64,000 nucleotides of DNA from Micractinium sp. NFX-FRZ (Eukaryota; Chlorophyta; Trebouxiophyceae; Chlorellales; Chlorellaceae): positions 33,083-97,082 of the forward strand of contig JAPTJF010000222.1 in the NCBI GenBank assembly GCA_029339195.1. Direction: 5' to 3'. Numbering within the stretch: position 1 is the first letter of the stretch; every line of letters begins with the position of its first letter. The notes under the pieces were generated by a model. That model saw only the letters and a list, made by a program, of their open reading frames with translations, did no database searches and was not told the origin of the DNA. The position numbers were made by a program, and so were the translations under genes. Shown one piece after another: positions 51,255 through 63,540 of the stretch.

Positions 51255-54200
51255 CTACATGTGGATGCTTGCACCTGCCTCTGCCTTCAGTCTGGCGCAC
51301 ACCTTGTAGTGCCCTGCTCGCCAGTCCACTGCCTGGCAGGCCGGGCTGCAGTATCGCACCGCGCGGCAGCCCCCGCACCGCATGCTGCCCGCCACCTGCC
51401 TGCAGTCGGGCCCGCCCTGGGCAGCCAGGTTGGCACACCGCAGGTTGGCGCACCCGCGTGTGGCCGCCGCCCGTGCCAGCTGCAACGCCGCCGCTCGCTT
51501 CTGCCCCGGCTGCTGCCAATGCGCCTGCAGCGCCGTTGCCAGCTGTGTTGCCAGTGGCAGCAGGCGCTCCGTGAACGCTAGCAGCAGCGCTGCCCTTGCC
51601 GCCTTCAAGCCAGTGGGCAGGGGCGCCCGGGCTGTGCCCAACTGAGCAGCTGCTGCCAGCACGTCAGCTGGCACCTGCGCAGCCGGGCTGCTCGTGCCTG
51701 CTACAACTGCCCCTTGCACAGCGCGGGCTAGTGCTGGCACAACCTGGTGCATCAGTGTGTATAGGTGCGTCACCTGCAGGGGCAGGGGATGATGGATATG
51801 TATTCTCTGCTGGGACACGCCCATGCAAGGGTCCAAGGTTTATTGTGTGCCACAGATCAACATTGCAGGGCAAAGCAAGCAATCGCCCTCTGTTGCTTAG
51901 CTGCCCATGCATGCCAGCACCGATGCCGTTAGGACACAACACACTGCAAGGTTCACGGTTGGCAAATCGCAGCCACACTCACATGAGCTTGGTAGTTCTC
52001 CCGCTCTTGTGCTAGCTCCCGAGGTGCCAGCTGCTCAGGGCGCGGCTCGGTGCCCAGGCTGCTTTCCACCAGCTCTGTCAACAAGCCGCTGCTGATCAGA
52101 AAGGCAGCCAGCTGAGGGGCAGCCACCGCTGCCGTGGTCAGGCGCACAGCCAGCCAGCGGCGCTGGTACACGGCGCGGAGGGTGAAATCCATATTTCCAA
52201 GCATCTCCCCAGGCGGCGGCTCCTGCAAGGCACATAATCTACGACAAGTGCAGTGGTGTACCCGAAGCCAGCAGTGCAGGCAGCCTGCCATGTCGGGAAG
52301 CCCCGAGCCGCCCACCAAGCAGTATCAACATGACATGGCGTGCCGGGCAGGCACATACCAAAGCGTGCACAAATTCTGAGCCTCCCACCTGTTCAGCCTG
52401 CAGAGCAGCACGCACAGTCGTTGCCAGCGCTGCCTCGCCTTGGATGCACCCCAGCCAAGAACTGCTGATCTCGATAGCGTACACCAAAGCCTCGGGACAC
52501 TTGATTGATGCAAGGGTACTAGGCTGCGTTGCAGGGCTGATGCTCGACAGGTAGTTGTTGAGAACCACCCCTGCGGCTTGGACATGTGCTGCCGCGCTGG
52601 CCTGCAGCTCCCTGCAGCAGCATGGCAGTCAAGCCGACTCATGATAAAAGAAGGTCTGGAAATGTTTGCGCAACCCTCCCAGCATCTCAATGTAGGGAAT
52701 GTAGGGTTCATACTTTTGTAGAAAGACAGCCTCACCTGGAGGGGCCGCCTGGCTGCACCACGCCGCCGACCTGAGCGCACATAGAAACGAGATGCTGACA
52801 GCAACTAAAGTGCTTTCACTGGTGCCACCTGCTGCTGCCTGCTCGTCTCCCGCCAGGTGGTGCAAAAGCTGGCAGGCAGTGGTGTGCAGCCCACGCAAGT
52901 GCAAAAATAGCTGTTGGGGCTCCACCTGCACCGCTGGCATGTACTCTGGCGAGCGTAGCCCCAGGTTGTGCATTGCTGTCAGGCAGAATGAAAGAGCTCC
53001 AACCGCATGGACGGGCGCACCGCCTGCATACTGTGCAGCCGAAGCAGCGGCACGCAGGGCGCCTGCACAATGGCTGGCAAGGGTAGCCTGATCGCGTCCA
53101 CCTTCCGCGTTGGCTTCCATATCAGCGGGCAGCTCAGTCGCCAGTTCAGCCGCAACCATGAGGCTTCCAAGCAACTCCTCTGCCAATTTGGGCTGCGCTT
53201 GAGCTGCGGGACGCAGCTTGTCGGCTATTCTGGCCATTGCTGGCAGCATCAGGACTGCCTGCCACCCCGCCTGGCGCTGCGCGGTCTGCATTGCACAGGA
53301 CGCCGGGTTCAGATCACGGTATGCACGCCAGCTGGCGCTCCCTGCCACTCCGCCCCAGGCAGCTGCGGCGGACACCCACAACTGGACGAGGTGGGCACCT
53401 GCCGTCGTGCCAGCTGCCGGTCGCAAACGAGACACGCAGTCCACCAGCTCGGCTACGGCGTCCACGAACTCTGATCCATTGCTGCTCCTGCCAAGTAGCA
53501 GCGCACGCAGCCCCAGGCTGCTCTCTGCTGCCAGGATGCTGCACACGTGACGAGTCAATGGCATGCTGCTGCTGATGGCGCTGCTGCTGCCGCTGACCCG
53601 CTCCACCTCCTCTGCAGCTGCGCAGCTCAGCGGCAGGAGCGCCGCTGCCAGCGCTGCCAGCTGCGATGGCGGGGCTTCCCGTGCTGCTGCTTGGTGCTTG
53701 GTGAAGGGGGCAGACACCAGCACCTGACACAACAGGTCGGCAAAGGAGCAGAGCCCTTCGAGTGGGTCGCCTCCTCCTGTTCCAACAGGGTGACACGTGT
53801 GAGGTTGCGAGGGAAGTGAGTGGAGAACATGAGGAGGGCAAACTAAAGGATTGACACGCGTATGTGTTAGCCACTAAAGTCACCAGCTGGCACCTTGGGA
53901 CATGTTAGAAGCCCCACCTTCGCCACGCATCTTGAACAGCACCATTGCCTGCAGGCACAACCAGTGCAGAAGCTGCTCGGGCTTGGCCACGCTGGCTGCC
54001 CAGACCTCCAGGGTTCGTTCCTGGCTGGGGCCCGCTGTGTTGAGCAGCTGTAGCAGCGCCAACATGGCACCCTGCTCGCGCTGCACCGTATGCAACGCTA
54101 GGCGCTCAGTTGGCACGGTGAGGCACTCTGCCGGAACAGGGTTGCCCGTGAAAGTTTCAAGCTGGTGGAGGGTCTTTTGCAGCATCACGCCTCCTGCGGT

Positions 54201-54712
54201 GAGGATGAGGCTGCCGCAGCGCGCCCAGCGGAACAGGTCGTTGCCAGTGCCAGCCCAGCCGCCGCGGGCCGCCAAAGAGCTGCAAACAGCAATGCTCTGC
54301 ATGGCGGCATGGAACCAGGACGTGGCATCCTCTGTGTCTGAGCCCAGCCACCCAGGCCCTGCGGCCTCCAGGAGTGCCAGCGCATTCCCCAGTTCCCCGA
54401 GGTGCCTGCGGCATGATGGATGGAGCAAGGGAGCAGAAAGGGAGCAGTAAGGGACAGGGAGATGCGTGTTGAGCCCACCTGGCATGCAGTGCAGTCAGAA
54501 CCACAGTGTGCCCGAATGTGTCTCAAAGTTGGCCCTGACCTGCAAATGCCGGCGCGGTCCTCCTCCCCAGCAGTGCTCCAGCAAGCCTGGGCGGCTGCGG
54601 CGGCCGCCGTCAAGCGCTCAAACTGGCCAGGTGGGCGGGCATTCGCTGCCGATGCTGCCTGAACGTTGCGAGCACATTCCTGAACGAAGCTCGATAGCTC
54701 TGAGAGGGCCAT
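51255..54712 (-). CDS. MYND-type zinc-finger protein, copy 2 (one junction unresolved)
   Basis: Minus-strand exons are 54712-54540, 54405-53918, 53776 to about 52729, 52611-52389, 52222-51983 and 51773-51255, the same exon plan as copy 1. The start MALSELSSFVQEC matches MALAELSTLLDRC of copy 1. NDLFRWARC, LHLRGLHTTACQLLHHLAGDE and VESSLGTE also match. The C-terminus is a MYND finger: RGCANLRCANLAAQGGPDC, MRCGGCRAVRYCSPAC, VDWRAGHYKVC. The exon 3 to 4 join is a problem: the only good donor (CCAG then GTGAGG near 52728) gives phase 1, but exon 4 in its conserved frame (QASAAAHVQAAG) needs phase 2. Either an unusual splice is used or a frameshift has occurred. Confidence 0.75.
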
Positions 54713-55474
54713 CGTGGGCCTGCAGCATTGAAACATTTTGGGCAGGAGCGATTTGGGGGCCAGGCAACGGTGAGGCGGCAGGCGGGAGGCGGCGGGCGGC
54801 AGGCAGCGGGCGGTGGCCAGGGCAGGGCGCTGGTCGACCTCTCAGGCTCGTCAGTGCCTCGTTGGAGCAGGTCCGCCTGTTGTGTCAGGGGTTCAAGGCG
54901 CTCCAGAGGTCAGTTTCAAGGGGTGGTGCACGTGGTTTGGAGGCGGGAACTGGGCAGTGGGTGAGGTCCAGGGCCAACAAGGTCGAAGCTCTCCACGGTG
55001 CCATCCAAGACCCAGACCCTGCCCAGCACATTGCCTCCTGACTGCCGTCTTTCTTCTGCGGACCTATGACACGACGCCGCTGAACCCAGAAGCTTAGGCC
55101 CTTCAGAACCTGCACCCGAGGAGCTGCGCTACTTAGCAGTCGGGGTAAGCGGACCCCTGGGCGCTGGTTGGCGATGGCGGCAGGCGTCGCCGCCACCGGG
55201 CGGGGATCGGCGCAGCCTGAGGTGGCCATGGGCGCCCGTTGCCAGTTGCCAGTTGTGTGCAACCCCTCTGCTCCGCTTGTCAGGCACGCCAATATAGCAA
55301 AACCACAGAAGACCTGCTGGCACCACTCCTGTATCTTGTATCTTTCATCATGCCAGGATACACAGTGTTGCTACAGAGCCGGGAGGGTGTGTGTGCAAGG
55401 GGAGTATGAGGAGTGGGTTATCAAATAGAGACAGGTATCACATGTGAGCGTGTGGCAAGGGTAAACGAACAGGT
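54713..55474. other. Spacer upstream of MYND copy 2, downstream of the WD40-like gene
   Basis: This holds the MYND copy 2 promoter and the WD40-like gene's 3' UTR. A GCGGGCGGCAGGCAG repeat lies near 54775-54820. No coding exon recognised. Confidence 0.5.
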
Positions 55475-57772
55475 TCAGGTGCGAGCCAGGATGGTGCATG
55501 AGCCGCCAGCCGTGCCCACTACAATTCCCCACCCGCCGCCGCCCGGCATGGGGCAGGCGCAGGAGACGGCGGCTCGCGAGCTGCAGGCAGGCACCCGGCC
55601 GCCCGGCTCGCTGGCAACGCTGCCGCTCAATGGGTCCCACGACAGCAGCTCTCCGCACGCAGTGCCCAGCCAGAAGCGGCCGCCGGATGCAGGCACCATC
55701 GCCGTCACTTGCTGCTCTTGCTCCTGCTGCTGCTGCGCTGCTGCTGCCTGCCTCCCCGCATCAGGCGCCAGCGCCTCGGCCGGCGCCAGCGCGCCCTGGG
55801 TGCTGACCAGCAGCGTGCCGGCGCTCAGCATGACTGCCGCCGCGTGCTGCTTGCCGGTCTTGTGGTGCTCCACCAGGCCCACAAACAGGTGGGGACCGTC
55901 TGCCGCTGGCGCATCCAGCGCCTCTGTTGCTGCCGCCGCTGCCTCCGCTGCCGTCACGTGCCGCTTGGTCGGAGTGGATAGCCCGGCCTGCTGCATGCTG
56001 ACCGGCTGCAGCGAGCGAATGTGGTACTCGCTATTGTTTCTGGCGAACAGCAGCTGGCAGCTGCGAAGCCAAGGGGATGAGACGAGAGCTTGTGATTCGA
56101 AGAGTTGGGAGCGGGCCACAGAAGGCAGCAGGCACAAGAAGCCGGGCGGGCACTGATACAAACAGCAGGAGCTAAGCTGTCTCCGCCTGCTGCGCAAGCA
56201 ACATTTCGTGGGAAGAGGCCCAGTCTCAGTACTGCGCCAGCCAGCCAGCCACCCACCTCTCTGCATCCCATACCGCCAGCGCGCCAGAACCGCCGCTAAT
56301 CCCGAGCAGGAGCTGGCGGTGCGGGTGCTCGGGGTGGCGGTACAGCTGCAGATGAGACACATCCTCAAAGGTGGTTGCCCTGCAGAGGGCACGGATGTAG
56401 GCACACTCACAGGCGCAAACGAAGTGATATTGAATATATAAGAAGCAAAGAGAACGGCAGTAACGCGGCTAATACATGGCTCACGTAAGGCACGCCTCGA
56501 CACCGAGCTGGGCTGCCCATGCAAGACCGCATGAACTGTCGCTGCCGCTGACCTGAGGTACGCGGCGGGCAGGTGGCGCCAGGTGTAGGAGCGCCAGAGC
56601 GGGTCAAAGTCCAGCCGGCACACGTTGGGGCCGATGCCTGCAGCAGGCACGCGCCACGTCGGAGAGAACAAGGGGGACACCACAGGTGCTTGAATCAAGC
56701 ACCCAATGGCGGAGGCACGCTTGGAAGCGCAGCAAAGGAGGGGCAAATACATGTAGCCGCCCTGGCGGCTGCTGCCGCCGCAGCAGCTTCATAGAAGCAG
56801 CAGTGTTGTCTTTGAAGCCTGGGGCCGGAGGGGGAGGGCAGACGTAGGAGTGAAGGCAGCAGTGCCAGGCTGGCATGTGACTCACCCGCAGCATACATGC
56901 TGCACCCCCCAGCCAGGGCCACGGCAGTCAGAGGGTACTTGTACTCAATCGCCAGCAGCCCCGGCAGCTGCCGCCTGCGGGCGCCGCCCCGCCCTGCTGG
57001 CCTGCGAGGGCCGCCAGGCGGTGCAGGCCCGCCACCGCCGCTGCTGCCGAGTGCGTTCAGAGAGAGCACAAGTATGGCGCCACGGGTGTATGCCGCTGAC
57101 GCATGCTCGCTCAGCTGCAGCGCTGCCGACAGGATGAGCAGCACCCCCGCCCTGCAGCAGCAGCAAGAGGAGGCACGCAGCTGAGCTGTTTTGGGTAGGC
57201 AGGGCATGGAAGGGCAGGACAGGGCAGTCCAAGCAGGCAGGCAAGGCCGGAGCAGCATTGGCGTCAGTCTAGCAACACACGGCCGAAACTAGAGCATACC
57301 CGCCACGCTAGCATGCGCCCACACCCGGGCCTGCAAGCTCACCTGTCTGTGCCTGCCAGCTGCATGCAGTTGGGGCCGATCGGCATGCCCAACGCACACT
57401 CTGCTCGCTCCACCCCCAGCGACGCCACCACCTGCACCCCGCAACAGCTGCCGCGCGTCTGCTGCTGAGCCCCGCCCGGCTGTGGAGCCGCATCTGCTGG
57501 CTCAGCAGGCAGCCGCAGCACCAGCACATGCTGGGGCTCGCCAGCGGGAGCATAGCTGCCCAGCAGCAGCGCCAGGTGGCGGCCGTCTGAGCAAGGGGCC
57601 ACCTGCAACACCGGATGGGGCAGCTGCAGCTGCAAGCCGATGGCTGCCGCGGCAGACGCTGTGTATGGTGCAGGCGACACCCCCACAGCGGCCGCCGCCG
57701 CTGCTGTTGCTGCTGCTGGCTGCGGCACCGCCGGCGCTGCCGCCCCTCGTGCTCCTCCTGCTGTCCCTGCTC

Positions 57773-57803
<31 letters not shown>

Positions 57804-60176
57804 CGCCTCTCGTGCGATGGCTGCAGCGGCAGCTGCTGCCGGCTGCCCCAGCTGCTGCTGTTCCGCATCATCTGACGAGGGTGCAATGCCAGACGCTGTG
57901 GATGCCGCGGCTGGATCAGACGGTGTTTCTGCAACAAACAGCTGCCGCGCCTCCCCATCCACACTGGTCTGCTGCTGCAGCAGTCGCGGCAGGCTGCCAG
58001 GGCTGGGGAACGCCAGTTGTGGTGTCTCTGCTGCACAGCTGAACTGCGGGAGGCGCCGCAGGGCAAGTGTGCCAGGGCCGGCGCCGGGCGCCGCCGTCGG
58101 TGCAGCGCTGCCTGGCTGTGGGGCCTCGCTGGGCGGCTGCCTGGCTGTCGGCGGCTGTGCGCTGCCGCCACCCGCGTCTGCATTGCTGCCGCTGCCTGGC
58201 CTAGTAGCCTTGACGCTGCTGCTTCCTTGCCCGCCTGCTGCTCCACCTGCTGCCCGCCGTGCTGCTGCTGCCGGTGAGTCGGGCGAGAGGGCATAGATGC
58301 AGCTGGGGGTGGGAGGCAGGGTCCAGTTTGTGCCCTGGGCCAACGTGCCTGTGCCAACAGTGGCTGCCGCGGCCGCACCAGCTGCCCCAGGTGGCCTGCC
58401 TGGCGCAAGGCCATGCACTGCCTCCCCATGCTGCTGCTGCCCCTGCGCTGCCTCCGCATGCTGCTGTTGCCTGTGCGCTGCCTCTGCATGCTGCTGCTGC
58501 TGCCCTAGTGCTGGCTCTCCCTGCTGCGCCGCTGCCGCTGGCTCTGCCTGCTGCTGCGCTGGCGCCGGCTCCCGCTGCTGCGACGCTTGCTCTGCCTGCT
58601 GCGGCGCTGGCTCTGCACGCTGCTGCGCTAGCGCCGGCTCTGCACGCTGGTGCTGCTGCCGCTGCTGCTTCGGCTTTTGAGGGGGCGGCGACAGGTCTGC
58701 AATCGGCCCCAGCAGCCGCTGCTCTGCCAGCCGCAGCTCTTCAGGGTCCATGGAGGGCCTGCCTCCCAGCAGCTGGCTGCCCCCTATCTGCGTGGTCAGG
58801 CTGGCGGGTGCCTCTGTCAGGCCGCCGTCCATGGCAGTGCCTGCCGCCTGGGCTGCTGCCGCCTCTGGCGCAAACCGGGAGGGGCGGTTGGGCTGGAAGG
58901 AGCTGCTGCTGTCCAGCTGCTGTGAATGCGCCTGCTGTGAAAGCGCGCCCTGCTGCTGCTGCTGCTGCTGGGAGGATGCCACCGCAGCCTGGCGCTGAAG
59001 CATGCGGCCCAACGGGTTGGGCGCCTTCCACCGCCGCACCCGCGGCTGCTGCTCGCAGGCGGTGTTGCTGCTGCTGGGCGGGCCCTCGTCCCGTGTCCCT
59101 CGTCCCGTCAGGAAGCCGCCAGCCGATAGCGGCAGTCTCCCGCTGCCAAGTGCAGGCTCTGAAGCCATGCGCGGCCGCCGCCGCCGCGCTGTCGGCTGCT
59201 GCTGCTGCCCTGTGCCTCCTGGCTCTGCTGCTCCAGCAGCAGCGGTGTCCAGCCCGCCAGTGCTAGCAGTGGGGATGCCGCTGGTGCTTGGCAATGCTGA
59301 GGTGGCACCGCTGCCTGCCAGCACGGAGTGCGCCCCGCTGTTGCCAGCTGCCGCGCAGCTGCCACCCTGCTGCCTGCCGGCTCCCCGGCCTGGGCCGGGC
59401 AGCATGCGGGGCATGAGAGGCGTGTGGTAACCCTCGGCTGCCCCCTCCTCTTCCTCTATCTGCGCTGCGGGTGCGGCAGGCTCTGATGACGCCGCAAGCG
59501 CAGCACCCACCTCCTCTGCAGCCGCCTCCTCTGGCTCTTCTGCCATTGCCTCGGCCGCTTCACTGTTGCCGCTGCTATCAGGCTGCTGCTCCTCATCTGC
59601 CGGCTGGGCGGTGTCCTTGTCGTGCAAGCCGACGCTGCCGCCTGGGGACCGCTGCTGGGTGCTGCCAAGCTGGGCCACCGGTTGCTTTGCAGCAAAGCCA
59701 GGCGGCACTGGCCGCGGAAGCTGGGTGCGGGTGTGGGCAACATCTAGACGCGTCCCTTGCACCTGCATGTGAGTGAGCCATAAACGCTGGCGCTGGTCAG
59801 GCGGCGGCAGCGGCGGCAGGTGACGACAGGCGGTGGCAGGCGGCACGCCAGCTTGGTGCGCAGCTCTCTTCGCGGTGTTGGTACCTGATCAACGTGCACT
59901 CACCTTCAACGCCTTCAGCACATGCTTGCGCTTGCGCTGGCGCTCCTCCTCACTGTCGCCATCCCGTGGCACCAGCCAAGCCCACGAGAAGCGGGTTGAG
60001 TTCCGCTCCACCACCTTTGGATCGGGCAGATCGACCGTCATAGGGGCGGTGCGCCGTGCATCGCCCTGGCTGGGCGGCGGGGACGCCGGGAAGGCTGCAG
60101 ACGACGGACTTGGATTAGCCGTGCCTACACCAAGGTAATTGGATGGCATGGAGAGCTCCGAGCAGCGCAAAGCCAT
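55475..60176 (-). CDS. Large WD40-like beta-propeller protein, 1250 aa
   Basis: Seven minus-strand exons, 60176-59904, 59762-57343, 57151-56886, 56637-56553, 56379-56257, 56060-55475 (six later in one phase chain with no break) code for 1250 aa; listed here are six ranges and the whole frame is open across them. The first exon has RFSWAWLVPRDGDSEEERQR. The long second exon is low-complexity, rich in Ala, Gln, Pro and Ser, with CAG/CTG-type codon repeats and heptad-like AEPAxxQQ runs. The C-terminal third has beta-propeller-like strands: VLQVAPCSDGRHLALLLGSY, LLAIEYKYPLTAVALAGG, VCRLDFDPLWRSYTW, QLLLGISGGSGALAVWDAES and FWLGTACGELLSWDPLSG. WD and SWD ends suggest WD40 repeats. I do not recognise the family. 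The exon count is six; function unknown. Confidence 0.68.
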
Positions 60177-61335
60177 GCCGGGCGGCCCAGGTTTCAAGAA
60201 ACATAGAGTGCTGTGTGCGCTGTGGGGGCGGGGCGGCAGGAGGCAGTTCCGTCGGGGGCAGCTGGCGGAGCAGCTGGCTTTAACAGAGGAGAGCACCATA
60301 CACAAACAATCAGCAAGTACTTATACATTTACACGTCCAGTTGCGGTAACGCAACGTGGGCAAGCTGCACAACATGGTACGGCTGTGAAGGCAGTGAAGC
60401 GCAAGGGCGCGCTGGCGCCGGTGGTGGCACTCGGGGGCTGACGGGGCGGCCGCCAGCAGCGCCGCCGCAGCAGCAGTAGGTGCTGTTCTTCCGCCTGGCG
60501 TCAGCTTCTGGCTGGGGCGAACTCGTCAGAATGCATTTTCTGGGACACACGCACGGCGGCACTGCAATCAAGCCAGAAAGCCAGGCCTGCAGAGCACGAG
60601 GCCCATTGCGGCGCATCTGCAGGCAGGCGGTGTGGCGCCACGACGAGCGCTGCCGGCGGTTCATGTAACCATCCTAGCCTGCATTTGACCACTGGACCAG
60701 GAGTCAGTACCGACCCTCATTATCTCCTGTCTGCATGGTGTACTCTCCCTTCGAGGGAGTCCCGCAGCCGCAGACCGCCGCCACCCACCAAAGTGCGCAC
60801 AGCATTACCAGCGGTGTGTAGCTCCTGGGTGTCGCTGGATCATGTGTGTTTCAAGGGCGCCTGCAGCCCTGTTTTATTGTGGAAAGGTCACGAGTTCCCT
60901 CGGGAAGAAAGACGGCCGCCCACACGGAGGGGCAGTCTTGGACGGCACAGCCGCCGGCAGCTTCTCCTTCTGGCCCAGTCTACATTTGCCAAAGCCAGGC
61001 TCTACCTCACGAGACAGCTGCTCAGCCTCCACGGTCGCCGACCCGACTCGGCCTTCTCTCTTGCTGGCCTGAAGCACCCCTTGAGGGCCCACAGCGTGCC
61101 TAGGCGCCAAGGGGCCATGAGAGCGGCCGGGGGGGGGGGGGGCGGCCAGTCATGAGAGGCAGCAGCCTTTGAGGGCTGGCCAGCGCCTCGGCAAGTCGCC
61201 CGAACCCGCCGCCCCGCCGCCGCCGGCTTGTCACCAACCTTCTCTGCTCACACCCTATGCTCGCAGAGCACACCATTCAAATATCCCTCACAGAGCTGTC
61301 TGGGGACTTAAAGGAGTGCACGCGTCTTCCAGAAT
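60177..61335. other. Intergenic region, no gene seen
   Basis: This should include the WD40-like gene promoter. A poly-G run lies at about 61130-61142. Short frames here have no recognisable motifs. Confidence 0.5.
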
Positions 61336-62000
61336 GTGCCCACAGCCGAGACTGGAGCGCCGCATGCCCTGCTGCCCCGCACTGATGTAGCATCCAACTG
61401 GCTGGTCCTGGCTATGGCGCCCATCACTTCCGGCTGCAACTTGGATGCCCGTGCCTGCTGGGGAGGCAGCAGCAGTGATCTCTTCCGCTGGGCACGCTGC
61501 GCCAGCTTCCTGCTGGGCAGCGGAGCAGGGGTGCTTCGGCGGTGGCTCGAGGCCGCGGGTAAGGCCTGCAGACAGACGGGTGCTCCCGGCGCCCCGGCAG
61601 CCCTCTCCATCTCAGTCCAGGTGGCAAAGTTGCAGCTACGCATGCTGCCGCTGAGCCGTGCGGCAGCACAGGAGGCAGACGAGCACTGGGACATCAGCGA
61701 TGGGAGCATCGGGGACATGCCTCTCAGCCTGCACTTTCTGCACTTGCTGGTTGCGCCCCGCCTCAATCAGGGGTTGCAAGCGCAGCTGCAGGGCAGCAGC
61801 GGCGCTGAGCTAGTAGGCAGGACGGCAGCCCTGGTGGGTGCTGTGTCCCGCTTAGACCCCACAGCCAACAGCTGCCTGCAATGCGGCCTGCCAGCGCATT
61901 GCTACTGCCTGCCAGCATGGCCTGCCAGCACAGCTGGGCCAGTTGGCAGGCTGCTGGCGGGCGGGCGAGCGTGCAGCAGCTGGGACTGCCCAGCCGCGCC
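61336..62000 (+). pseudogene. Decayed MYND-family copy, 5'/central part
   Basis: The plus-strand frame contains NWLVLAMAPITSGCNLD, SSSDLFRWARCASFLLGSG and later LHFLHLLVAPRLNQGLQAQL then QGSSGAELVGRTAALVGAV. These match successive parts of copy 1 exons 2 and 3 (SGSDLFRWARCASIFLTNG, IHFSRILSAPCLQQGLTPQL, QGSGGTQLVDAVAAMLDAA). The exon 2 and exon 3 parts are fused without an intron, with an internal deletion. No first exon or MYND finger is found nearby. Open frame remains, but the gene is clearly truncated. Confidence 0.7.
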
Positions 62001-62125
62001 GAATGCGCTGCCGCGTTCTGGCGGCACATGCCTACCGGCGGCCCCTGCCAGCCATGCTGCTCTTTCCTTCCCTGCTGCCCTGTGCTCCGCCCATCCCTGC
62101 TGCCCCTGCTGTGCCTGCTGTGCAG

Positions 62126-62888
62126 GCGTGCTGGCGGTGGTGCGCAGCCTGCCCTACACGAGCCGGGGGTACGAGACGCCGTACACCGGCATGGTGCCCA
62201 TCCACTCGGGTGTGTGCCTGGTTGCAGGGCTGCCGTGCTGCTGGGCGGGCGGGCGGGAGGGGCCCCCTGCGCTTGTGGCGGAAGCGGGGCGGGGTGTCGG
62301 TGTCGGATGTGGTTGTTTCTTTTCTCTCTCTTTCCCCCTCATTAACCTACTCAGGAGACGGCTCAACCCCCACCCCCACACCCCCAGAACTTGCCTTGTA
62401 TGCCGCTCGCGCTATGTGTGCCCTCTCAGCAAGTCTCTCGCTTGACAAGTCCTGCACCGTCAGTGCAGCAGGCACTTTCCTCACCCGTGTGTGTTTCCTT
62501 GGCATTCGAGGTGTGCTCTTGTTCGCGTGCCAACACCCCTCCTTCTTCCTCAACACCCCCCTGTGCAGCATCAAGGCGGCGGGCGGCTTCCTAATCCAGG
62601 TGCGCCGCCAGCTCAGCCCGTGTGCCGTGCCTGGCTGGCGCAGCGTGGGCACCCGCCCAGCTCAGCTCCCCGGCATCTCCTAGCACGGCGGGTTGTGCGG
62701 CGCCTGGCAGCCTGCTTCCCCTCCGTGCCTGCATCGCTTGCCTGCCTGCCATCTCCTTCCCTCATTCCTCGTGCCGTCCTCTCCCCATCCCGAACCCCCC
62801 AGGTGCTCCCCTTTGCCGAGGATGAAACGATTGCCCAGCTGGAGCAGAACATTGTGGCAGCAGGCAGCATGACCGACATGCTCAACAG
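62126..62888 (+). pseudogene. Hsp33 chaperone fragment (four exons, both ends missing)
   Basis: Four in-phase exons, 62126-62209, 62388-62448, 62569-62599 and 62803-62888, encode the middle of Hsp33. They read VLAVVRSLPYTSRGYETPYT then GMVPIHSGE, IKAAGGFLIQ and LPFAEDETIAQLEQNI. These match the family's GxLTVV, PYxGxVPIxSGE and AAGGFLIQxLP blocks. Hsp33 is a redox-activated holdase with a C-terminal Cys-rich zinc site. That domain is absent after 62888, and the N-terminal beta domain is absent before 62126. The second exon (ELALYAARAMCALSASLSLD) is shorter than expected for the SGEIAEDL...SEQ region. It sits between two halves of a decayed MYND gene. It is probably not functional as Hsp33. 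Confidence 0.72.
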
Positions 62889-63067
62889 GTGGGTGGGCGA
62901 GTAGATCGAGGTGTGACACGTGTGGATGGTTGGGCACGGGCTGGCGGCAGGCATTGCTCACAGCCAGTTGTTGCTGTCAGCGGCAGCCGCTTGAGGCTGC
63001 ATCTGCCATGCCAGCTGGACGCCAGACCTCGACGCGCCAACAGCAGAGCCTTGACAGCGCTGCCAAG

Positions 63068-63103
63068 GCACGACGGCTTGGCGCTAGCGCCAAGCCGTCG
63101 TGC
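63068..63103. repeat. Perfect 36-bp palindrome
   Basis: GCACGACGGCTTGGCGCT is followed at once by its exact reverse complement, with no spacer. The match stops at both outer ends. It lies between the Hsp33 fragment and the 3' MYND remnant. Confidence 0.97.
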
Positions 63104-63296
63104 ACGCTGTGCGGCAGCTGCCAGCACTGGCATGGTTACGCCGGCAGCCTACGCGCAGCCCGGGCTGGCGGAGACTGTACTTGGGAGCATCAATTCAGAT
63201 GCAGAGTTGACAGCAAAGGGGCAGACAATCCTGGCAACATGATCAGATGCACGGGGCCATAAGCACTATGCGGGCATCGTGTAGGCTGCTGCAGCA

Positions 63297-63540
63297 ATGG
63301 CGCGGTTTGCAAGCACTGCACCACCACTGCCGACCGTCCATGCTCTGGCCAGCTGCCTGGCAGCGGTGAACCTCGTTGTGCCATGCTCAGCTGCCGCGGC
63401 GGAAGAGGAGCAGGGCCAGCTGGCACCACAGCTGCGGGGCCTGCACGCTGCAGTGTGTCGCCTTGTGCACCATTTGGAGGCGCATGAGCAGGCTTGCTTG
63501 TTTGTGTTTAGAGTCCGTTTCTCCGCAATGAAACTTGCGA
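63297..63540 (+). pseudogene. Decayed MYND-family copy, 3' part
   Basis: The frame reads LPTVHALASCLAAVNLVV and later LAPQLRGLHAAVCRLVHHLE. This aligns with copy 1 (ARALAYCLAAFVTL, AAQLRGLHASACRLAHHLAG) and copy 2 (LHLRGLHTTACQLLHHLAG). It follows the Hsp33 fragment in the same orientation as the 61336 remnant, so both are probably pieces of one former gene. Confidence 0.7.

Noticed and set aside
57339..59846. Opposite-strand frames full of Leu/Ala or Cys runs
   Set aside because: These are antisense readings of the CAG/CTG-rich coding exon of the WD40-like gene.
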